Of a stretch of DNA of 12,766 bases, positions 5,330 to 11,393 are shown one piece after another. Made by a program: the position numbers and the translations under genes. This stretch comes from CAZZGX01 sp964653715 (GTDB taxonomy: Bacteria > Patescibacteriota > Minisyncoccia > Ryanbacterales > GWA2-47-10b). The stretch covers positions 1 to 12,766 of the forward strand of contig CAZZGX010000007.1 of the NCBI GenBank assembly GCA_964653715.1, written 5' to 3'. Under the pieces are notes generated by a model. It saw only the letters and a list, made by a program, of their open reading frames with translations. It had not been told where the DNA came from and ran no database searches. Position 1 is the first letter of the stretch; each line of letters starts with the position of its first letter.

Positions 5330-7810
5330 TTATGTACCTTCCTTTGTTATCCGTTCCATCGGAGGAACGTATCGCCGAAGAAGCAGGGAATTCGCAACGA
5401 CGGATACAGAACTAAATGCCATCGCAAATCCGGCAATTTCTGGACGAAGTGTCGCCTGTGAGAAGTTGAAGAAAACAGCCCCAAAACTTCCAAGACTTCC
5501 CGCAACACTGACTACCCACGGAGCAGGAATGCCAAACGACGTTTGTGTGAAGAGTAAATGAATCCCACCGGCAACCGGAATCGCGAGCACGTTATAGAAA
5601 AACGCCCAGAAAAGATTTTGCCATACTTTTTTGATTGTTTTTCCTGAAAGCTGGATTGCGGTCACCACGTCGCGCAAATCATCTTTTACGAGAATAACCT
5701 CACCCGTTTCGATGGCGACGTCCGTCCCGGAACCGATCGCGATGCCAATATTTGCTTGCGCTAAAGCTGGCGAATCGTTGATACCATCCCCCACCATAGC
5801 GACACTTTTCCCTTCTGCTTGAATTTTTTTGATGACGTCGGCCTTTTCCTGCGGGAGAACTTGGGAAAGTACCCTGTCAATCCCGACTTGTCGACCAATT
5901 GCGGCGGCAGTTTTTGGATTATCACCGGTAATCATGATAATCTCTTTGCCCATTTTTTTGAGCGCTTTGATCGCCTCTCCCGCGTAAGGTTTGAGCGTAT
6001 CGGCCATCGCTATGAGCGCCGTTGGTTTTTTGTCGACCACAAGCATAACCACCGTCTTTGCTTCGTCTTGAAGTTTTTCAATTTGATTTTGGTGCTCGCT
6101 TGTTTGAAGTCCAACCTTCTCGATATATTTTTGATTGCCAATGAATATTTCTCTATTGTCGACGGTCCCTGTGACACCATACCCTGAAACCGCTTCAAAG
6201 TTCTTTGGTTCAGCGAGCGCTCCGGCCGCTTTGCCTTTTTCTATAATCGCGCGAGCGAGCGGATGCTCAGACCCAGTCTCGACTGACGCGGCATAGTATA
6301 GGGCTTTCGCCTCATCGATGTCTTTTGAGATCATCACGAAATCCGTAACGATCGGCTTGCCAACGGTGAGCGTTCCGGTCTTATCAAATGCAATCGCGGT
6401 GACGCGATACGCTTTTTCAAGCGCTTCTCCGCCTTTCAAGATAATCCCGAATTTCGCAGCGCGTCCAATGCCCACGATGAGCGCGGTGGGAGTCGCAAGT
6501 CCCATCGCGCAGGGACATGAGATGACCAACACCGCGATCATACGAATGAGTCCCGCGCGAAAAGGCAAGGCCGCGACGAAATACCATCCTACAAACACGA
6601 GAAGCGATAATACGATGACAGTAGGAACAAAGTATTCACTGATTTTATCAACGAGATTCTGGATCGGCGCGCGAGAGGCCTGAGCCTCCTCAACCATATT
6701 GATAATCTGATTCAATAGGGTGTCTTTGCCTACTTTTGTTGTTTTGCATTTCAGTAGGCCCTCTTGGTTGATTGTGGCCCCTATGACCTGATCACCAACA
6801 GTTTTCCCTACCGGAAAAGACTCGCCAGTCACCACTTTTTCATCGATATGCGATTTGCCTTCGATAATCACTCCATCAACTGGAATTTTTTCTCCCGGGC
6901 GGATCACCACAACTTCATCAACTTTTATCTGGTCGATGGGTATCGTTACTTCTTGCCCTCCGCGGAGCACATGGGCATCCTTTGCCTCAAGTTTTAAAAG
7001 TTCTTTTATCGCAACAGAGGCGCGTCCCTTAGCAACAGCTTCAAAATAGCGCCCAAGCAAAATAAACGAAAGAAGGGCTGCCGAAGACTCCCAAAACGGA
7101 TGATCGATATTGAAGAAAAGAAAACCGATGACGCTATAAAAATACGCAGCCGACGTGCCGAGCGCTACGAGCACATCCATGTTTGCGACACCAACACGGA
7201 TCGCCGTAAATGAATTTCTATAAAACGGCCACGCGATGACAAACTGGATTGGCGTGGAAAGTATCCAATAGAAATAGTTGAGATCAAGGCGAAACGGCGG
7301 ATGCCCGATATCAACAAAAAGACTCGCGATCAACTTTAGGGGCTGTGCGACAATCCAGAAAAGATACCCGGCAAGATATCCTCCATATGCAACAAATCCG
7401 CTTCCGACGAGAGTTGGCTGCTGTATATTAATAAAATCAAAAAACTCATGCACGTGCGTCATGTTGAACATGTGAATGAGCATATAGTAAACGATGATTG
7501 GGGCTGCCAAGGCAAAGCTCGCGACGACGCGTCTGCGCGCCTCTTCAATTTTCTTTGCTTCTTTCTTCTCTTCGTCTTCCGTGCCAAGTGCCGCCTCCTC
7601 GGGGCGCACAAGATCGTAACCGATTTTATGCATTAGCTCATCCACTTTTTCGAGAGAAACTTTTGCCTCATCAAACTCGATCGCGGTCTTCTCGGCGCCG
7701 TAGTTCGTCTTGATTGAGATAACACCGGGTTGCTGCCCCACAAGCTTGTCAATCAAAATAGAGCACGAGGCGCAATGCATTCCCTTTACCTTGAGAACAA
7801 GCTTTTTCAT
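5330..7810 (-). CDS. copA: Cu(I)-exporting P1B-type ATPase CopA
   Basis: This 826-residue membrane pump uses ATP to expel Cu(I). It has one N-terminal HMA domain with GMHCASC (C13, C16). The actuator domain carries the TGES dephosphorylation motif (328-331). The CPC ion-binding motif of the sixth helix is at 432-434 (SCPCAMGLATP). The phosphorylation motif DKTGT starts at D476, the P1B-specific HP dipeptide is at 516-517, TGDN at 628-631 and GDGIND at 674-679. The last helices contain YN (739-740) and MAFSS (797-801), which with CPC form the P1B-1 Cu(I) signature. It follows the cupredoxin gene by three bases and precedes the CopZ-like gene. Oddity: about 50 extra residues with a long hydrophobic stretch (about 126-178) separate the first two helices. 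Confidence 0.96.
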   Translation of the reverse strand: MKKLVLKVKGMHCASCSILIDKLVGQQPGVISIKTNYGAEKTAIEFDEAKVSLEKVDELMHKIGYDLVRPEEAALGTEDEEKKEAKKIEEARRRVVASFALAAPIIVYYMLIHMFNMTHVHEFFDFINIQQPTLVGSGFVAYGGYLAGYLFWIVAQPLKLIASLFVDIGHPPFRLDLNYFYWILSTPIQFVIAWPFYRNSFTAIRVGVANMDVLVALGTSAAYFYSVIGFLFFNIDHPFWESSAALLSFILLGRYFEAVAKGRASVAIKELLKLEAKDAHVLRGGQEVTIPIDQIKVDEVVVIRPGEKIPVDGVIIEGKSHIDEKVVTGESFPVGKTVGDQVIGATINQEGLLKCKTTKVGKDTLLNQIINMVEEAQASRAPIQNLVDKISEYFVPTVIVLSLLVFVGWYFVAALPFRAGLIRMIAVLVISCPCAMGLATPTALIVGIGRAAKFGIILKGGEALEKAYRVTAIAFDKTGTLTVGKPIVTDFVMISKDIDEAKALYYAASVETGSEHPLARAIIEKGKAAGALAEPKNFEAVSGYGVTGTVDNREIFIGNQKYIEKVGLQTSEHQNQIEKLQDEAKTVVMLVVDKKPTALIAMADTLKPYAGEAIKALKKMGKEIIMITGDNPKTAAAIGRQVGIDRVLSQVLPQEKADVIKKIQAEGKSVAMVGDGINDSPALAQANIGIAIGSGTDVAIETGEVILVKDDLRDVVTAIQLSGKTIKKVWQNLFWAFFYNVLAIPVAGGIHLLFTQTSFGIPAPWVVSVAGSLGSFGAVFFNFSQATLRPEIAGFAMAFSSVSVVANSLLLRRYVPPMERITKEGT

Positions 7811-7813
7811 AAA

Positions 7814-8251
7814 TTATTTCGCATCACTCACGAGACTTTTAACTTGGATCTTCCCGATCATATCGAAATGAGTCCGATGCTTTCCATCGACGTCCCCCTC
7901 ACCACACGGGACAGAACAATAAAAAGGAAAATCGCCTACTTGGGTAACGGTAAACTCTACCTTGATGGTGCTGTTTGCCGGCATACGTTGTGAGACGCCA
8001 AACGCGTCTATCGCAATACCGTGATCGTAACTGTCTTCATTGATAACGGTTGCAATCACTTTGTCCCCGCGCTCTGCTTCAATCGTCTCCGGTTCAAATT
8101 TCCATTCATCTTTCTTTGCGATAATCGTAATTTCCCTCACTTTGCCAGTCGTGACAGGAATAGATGACTTCGGCAATAAATAACTTTTATAAAAGACTCC
8201 TCCTCCGATAATCAAAACTCCGACAGCGATAAGAATAAAATATTTGTTCAT
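7814..8251 (-). CDS. Membrane-anchored cupredoxin with variant CuA-type site
   Basis: This 145-residue protein has an N-terminal membrane anchor or uncleaved signal (about 4-21), followed by an extracytoplasmic cupredoxin domain like that of cytochrome oxidase subunit II and nitrous oxide reductase. Candidate ligands are H77 (DHGI), C112 and C116 (CSVPC), H128 and M131 (HFDM). This is the CuA set, but the canonical spacing CxxxCxxxHxxM is stretched: eleven residues lie between C116 and H128, including a further His at 125. W50 and a Glu-rich strand at 52-60 fit the preceding beta strands. No oxidase subunit I is nearby. The genes on either side are a copper-related membrane fusion (4-base gap) and copA (3-base gap), so copper storage, relay or redox buffering is more likely than respiration. 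That role is inferred. Confidence 0.87.
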   Translation of the reverse strand: MNKYFILIAVGVLIIGGGVFYKSYLLPKSSIPVTTGKVREITIIAKKDEWKFEPETIEAERGDKVIATVINEDSYDHGIAIDAFGVSQRMPANSTIKVEFTVTQVGDFPFYCSVPCGEGDVDGKHRTHFDMIGKIQVKSLVSDAK

Positions 8252-8255
8252 AGCA

Positions 8256-10433
8256 TTATACTGTTACATACTTTTTAACCCGTATGCTCAAAAGCGTCAT
8301 AATCACAAGCGAAACGATGACCAAAATCCACTTCATCGAATCAGACGAAACACGCGTGATAGGCTTATCTTCTACCTTGACCCAGAAAGCGGCAGTGAGC
8401 GCTTCATCCGGCGGAAGCGCAATACCTTGGGGGCGAAATTGGGCAAAAGCCTTATAAAGACCGGTTTCAGGGAATGTTACCTTGAACAAAAGACCATGAT
8501 CGCCGCCCATAGGCATAGCGGTCCCGCCCGCGTCTCCTTCGTCTCCATGAGCAAGCGCTTCATTAAAAATCGATATCGTGCCCATATGATCATCGCGTCC
8601 TTCCGGATGAGTATGAATAAACTGTTTCCAGTCATCTTTGATGACCGCCAAATGCATCTTAGCTCCAAGATAATCCTCGAGCGGAACCTCCGCGCCCACA
8701 AGCGAATGAATATCAAAAGTAACATCCGTCACATATCCTTTGGCAACCGGCTCATTCATTAAAAGCCCCACCTGATACTGATCAACCATCACGTTTCTTG
8801 AAAAACTCACCTGCTTCTCTTCCGTTGGGCCAAACCCGCTAACCGCGACCTCTGGGTGACCGAGTGTATGGCCAATCCCATCTTTTACGATTTGCGACCA
8901 AAGTTTATATCGGCCGGGCTTTTGAAAAACATATTGAGATGTCATCGTCCCTGCCGCTATACCGGGCTCTGGATGAATATGAAAAAACTCATTCATATCA
9001 GAACGCACACCGATCACGTGCATACGTTTTGTGTGCTCCAATTCAAGCTGAGAAGGCGGCAGGGGGGTTCCGGGCGGTTTCATGTTCACAAAGAAACTAA
9101 GAAGCGTGGATATCCCTGTTTTAACTGGCACCGGAAATATATCTAAATTTACTCCAACGCCATCTTTGATCTCCCCCTCTTCGTGGTACATATTCGGAGC
9201 GTGTGCGTGCTCCGCCATCGACATACTTCCCGCCATCGACATACTTCCCGCCATCGATGTGCTTTGATACAGAAACCGCATAGGCAAAACATAAATAACC
9301 GTAAAGGCGAGCGTCACGGAAAGTATCGCGAGTGTTGAAAAACGCCACGGCATAACGCGTCCTTCAAATTTTTTCTCATCCTCGGAAAGGCTCGCGAGAT
9401 TATTTTCTTTGCGGCGATAATACCACCAGAGAGGCACGACCCACAAAAGTGCTAGAACCCAATTACCGAGCCAGAGCGGTAAACCAAAGAGACCGGTTCC
9501 CATCTCAAGGCCGTGGCGGTGAGGTAACCCCGCAAAGTTAAACATTTTAATGACCTTACCGAGAAACTGCTCCTCGCCCGTCAAATCTTCGAGTAACGTA
9601 TGCTGTCCTGAATTCACCCACCACGCGTGCGAGAAAAGACCCAATACCAAGATAAACGCGGCGACAAACACCATCGCCCAGCCAGTCCCCTTTTCTATCT
9701 TTTCCTTGCGCGCCACAAGCCACTGGAGTCCATTGACTCCCAATATCCCGAGTACTGCAAGCAACAAAAGCGGAATAACGCGTCCGATCGCATGGGCCAA
9801 AAAGAGTGTCCAGCCATATAATACGTTCCCCGAGGTAATAATTTCTATAAAGATGAGGGGAGTTGCCGGGTGCGGGCATCCAACGCCAACATTTCCAAGG
9901 AAAAGCCCGAGTAAAAAGGCTTTAATATAATCCTGCTGTTTTTGGATAAAGGCCGGAGCCGAACCCGTATAACTCGGCATGCGGAAATTCGCAAGTCCAA
10001 TCTCGCCCAACGCAAAAAGATACGCAAAAATACCCGCGAAGAAGTACACCCAATTTTTTATGATATCAAACGACTGAAGTTTTACTCCAACCTGTGACGC
10101 GGTAACTGTTTCCTTAATGGTATTGCCAACTATTGCCGCAACCACGCCATAGGTGCTCAACATTAAGACAACGCCAAGACTAAAACTCAACGCAATGCCC
10201 ATCCCCTTGAGCCCGCCCTTACTCATGGAAAGCGGGACGATGACAAACGCGAGCGGTAGCGTGCATGGCAGGACAATCATTGTCAAACCCATCGTATAAC
10301 TGAAAAGATACCATCCCAAGCCGCTTCGCTGGGACGAAGCGAAAAGAGACGCCCACAAAAATCCAAATATAATGAGCGCTACAAGCGCGACAATACAACC
10401 AATGAGAAAAGTTTTACCTCGTCCTTGGGGCAT
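8256..10433 (-). CDS. CcdA/DsbD-like membrane protein fused to Met/His-rich metal-binding domains
   Basis: In this 725-residue protein, the N-terminal half (about 9-270) has six to seven membrane helices. Two conserved cysteine-proline motifs, C57 in LPCTLP and C186 in GCPHPATP, are placed like the redox cysteines of CcdA and the DsbD beta domain, which move electrons across the membrane. Two more helices follow near 318-338 and 365-385. A Met/Ser repeat, SMAGSM/SMAGSMSMAEHAH (393-411), leads into an extracytoplasmic region. That region has two related domains centred on HVIGVRSDMNEFFHIHPE (472-489) and HLAVIKDDWKQFIHTHPE (594-611). The second carries a His/Met-rich insertion near 629-646. 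A C-terminal helix (700-716) ends the protein. The fusion suggests coupling of thiol redox to extracytoplasmic copper handling. The start overlaps doxX by 20 bases. I know the domains separately, not this exact architecture. Confidence 0.85.
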   Translation of the reverse strand: MPQGRGKTFLIGCIVALVALIIFGFLWASLFASSQRSGLGWYLFSYTMGLTMIVLPCTLPLAFVIVPLSMSKGGLKGMGIALSFSLGVVLMLSTYGVVAAIVGNTIKETVTASQVGVKLQSFDIIKNWVYFFAGIFAYLFALGEIGLANFRMPSYTGSAPAFIQKQQDYIKAFLLGLFLGNVGVGCPHPATPLIFIEIITSGNVLYGWTLFLAHAIGRVIPLLLLAVLGILGVNGLQWLVARKEKIEKGTGWAMVFVAAFILVLGLFSHAWWVNSGQHTLLEDLTGEEQFLGKVIKMFNFAGLPHRHGLEMGTGLFGLPLWLGNWVLALLWVVPLWWYYRRKENNLASLSEDEKKFEGRVMPWRFSTLAILSVTLAFTVIYVLPMRFLYQSTSMAGSMSMAGSMSMAEHAHAPNMYHEEGEIKDGVGVNLDIFPVPVKTGISTLLSFFVNMKPPGTPLPPSQLELEHTKRMHVIGVRSDMNEFFHIHPEPGIAAGTMTSQYVFQKPGRYKLWSQIVKDGIGHTLGHPEVAVSGFGPTEEKQVSFSRNVMVDQYQVGLLMNEPVAKGYVTDVTFDIHSLVGAEVPLEDYLGAKMHLAVIKDDWKQFIHTHPEGRDDHMGTISIFNEALAHGDEGDAGGTAMPMGGDHGLLFKVTFPETGLYKAFAQFRPQGIALPPDEALTAAFWVKVEDKPITRVSSDSMKWILVIVSLVIMTLLSIRVKKYVTV
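9212..9257 (-). repeat. In-frame 18-bp tandem repeat encoding Met/Ser-rich units
   Basis: Two perfect 18-base units (9212-9229 and 9230-9247) and the first 10 bases of a third lie head to tail. Being a multiple of three, each unit adds a six-residue SMAGSM-type block to the extracytoplasmic linker of the CcdA-like fusion. The unit count could vary by slippage without breaking the frame. Perfect identity, including at third codon positions, suggests recent duplication. Confidence 0.9.
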
Positions 10434-10818
10434 ACGGTGTATCTTCCATAAGTAAAAACCACAATCCTAAAGATGCGCCGAGTACGCCGATATCACGGAA
10501 TGTCACTGAATCAATACCCACGAGCAGAAGTATTAAAAAAATTTCTATGGCTGATATGAGTCCTGCCACTTTTCCAACCACGCGGGGCAAAAACCACATA
10601 AGAAGCGCGAGACCGAGCAAAAATTCTCCCGCTCCTTGAATTTTTAAATAAGTTATATTGCCCACGGTACTATTGATCGTTGATTGTATAAATTGGGGAA
10701 GCGGCCGGAGCGCCCAAGTCCATCCTGTCGGATGCATAAAAATATCATACCCAGAATAAAGATACATGCCTCCCAATCCTAGACGCAACGCCCATTCAAC
10801 CATTTTATTTTTATTCAT
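10414..10818 (-). CDS. DoxX-family membrane protein
   Basis: This 134-residue protein has four predicted membrane helices and the pattern of the DoxX/DoxD-like family: an N-terminal ALRLGLGGMYLYSGYD segment, a GAGEFLLGLALLMWFLPR second-helix segment, and a short C-terminus. Family members are linked to thiosulfate:quinone oxidoreductase subunits and to redox or oxidative-stress complexes, but the role is poorly fixed. The gene sits three bases after the thioredoxin-like gene and overlaps the CcdA-like fusion by 20 bases. This tight coupling suggests a part in the same membrane thiol/copper redox unit. A second ATG at codon 6 is possible. The first is chosen because it directly follows the upstream stop (TAACTAATG). 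Confidence 0.85.
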   Translation of the reverse strand: MNKNKMVEWALRLGLGGMYLYSGYDIFMHPTGWTWALRPLPQFIQSTINSTVGNITYLKIQGAGEFLLGLALLMWFLPRVVGKVAGLISAIEIFLILLLVGIDSVTFRDIGVLGASLGLWFLLMEDTPYAPRTR

Positions 10819-10821
10819 TAG

Positions 10822-11085
10822 TTATTCAGAAACTTCCTTGAGCTTCGCCAAAAACTTATTTTTATCAAAACCCCCCGTCGCCCATACTTCGCCGTTTACA
10901 AAAATCCCCGGCGAGGCAAAAATCATATGCTTACTTGCGAGCTCTTGCCCTTCCGGAGTAGTGATACTTGTGTTTTTGTAGCGCACATTTGGCCATTCTT
11001 TTTCTATCGAATGCCAAAATGTTTCGAAAGCCTTACAGTGCGAACACCCGGGCGAAGACAGCTCTTCAAGCATTACTTCTCTCAT
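10822..11085 (-). CDS. Small thioredoxin-fold protein with CSHC active site
   Basis: From the chosen start this is an 87-residue thioredoxin/glutaredoxin-like protein. The redox pair is C14-S-H-C17 (GCSHCK), and a cis-proline is at 59 in ASPGIFVNG, followed by GEV, as in small bacterial Thioredoxin_3 proteins. There is no signal peptide, so it should act in the cytoplasm. The open frame extends upstream to an ATG at 11139, but that segment covers the promoter at 11095-11123, and the extra residues do not fit the fold, so I use 11085. The gene heads an operon with doxX and the CcdA-like fusion. Donating electrons to the CcdA-like domain is a reasonable but unproven role. A weak AAGAG ribosome binding site precedes the start. 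Confidence 0.87.
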   Translation of the reverse strand: MREVMLEELSSPGCSHCKAFETFWHSIEKEWPNVRYKNTSITTPEGQELASKHMIFASPGIFVNGEVWATGGFDKNKFLAKLKEVSE

Positions 11086-11094
11086 TACTCTTTT

Positions 11095-11123
11095 ATTATC
11101 CCGCAAAATCAAAAAAGCGCCAA
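11095..11123 (-). promoter_or_regulatory. sigma70-type promoter of the thioredoxin-copper operon
   Basis: On the minus strand, TTGGCG (11118-11123) and GATAAT (11095-11100) are separated by exactly 17 bases. They match the consensus at four and five positions. The predicted start of transcription lies only a few bases before the thioredoxin ATG at 11085. This gives a very short leader and supports that start codon. It is the best promoter in the window and marks a transcription break after the PGPGW gene. Confidence 0.6.
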
Positions 11124-11183
11124 TTTGGTTTATCCCCAATACGAAAGTGGGGCATTGCGCTTACCTGTTTTTGGAGGTATATG

Positions 11184-11393
11184 TTATTTTCTCTTCCAAA
11201 ATTTGAATTTTTCAAAAAACAAAACCCGTATACCAAGCAATTCGAGACCAACAAGTGCTATCCATGAACCCGGCGTAAGGGGAGTAAAAAAAGCGGCAAG
11301 TCCAATAAGAATTAAAACAACACCAACCACTTTTTTGATTCTTGGTCTATTATGGATATATTCTTTAATGGTTTTGAGTAAGTTCATACACAT
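11184..11393 (-). CDS. Small PGPGW-type transmembrane protein
   Basis: This 69-residue protein has a basic N-terminus (RPRIKK, 17-22) and two hydrophobic segments at about 23-36 and 44-58. They are joined by TPLTPGSW, a close match to the motif that names the PGPGW putative transmembrane family. A basic tail (KFKFWKRK) closes it. The function of the family is not known. The start codon abuts the stop of the cation ATPase gene (TAAATG), so the two are probably translated together. An ATG two codons further in is an alternative start. A weak GAAAG ribosome binding site lies nine bases upstream of the first ATG, which favours it. Confidence 0.8.
   Translation of the reverse strand: MCMNLLKTIKEYIHNRPRIKKVVGVVLILIGLAAFFTPLTPGSWIALVGLELLGIRVLFFEKFKFWKRK

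Noticed and set aside
11086..11139. Longer thioredoxin start giving 105 residues
   Set aside because: The extra segment covers a strong promoter and adds residues not expected in this small thioredoxin fold.
11136..11160. Stem CCCCA/TGGGG between the PGPGW and thioredoxin genes as a terminator
   Set aside because: Only five base pairs with a nine-base loop and no U-tract on the minus strand.
11173..11267. Plus-strand GGAGG followed by ATG with a 28-codon frame
   Set aside because: It is antisense to the PGPGW gene, has no recognisable product and continues no plus-strand gene; probably chance.
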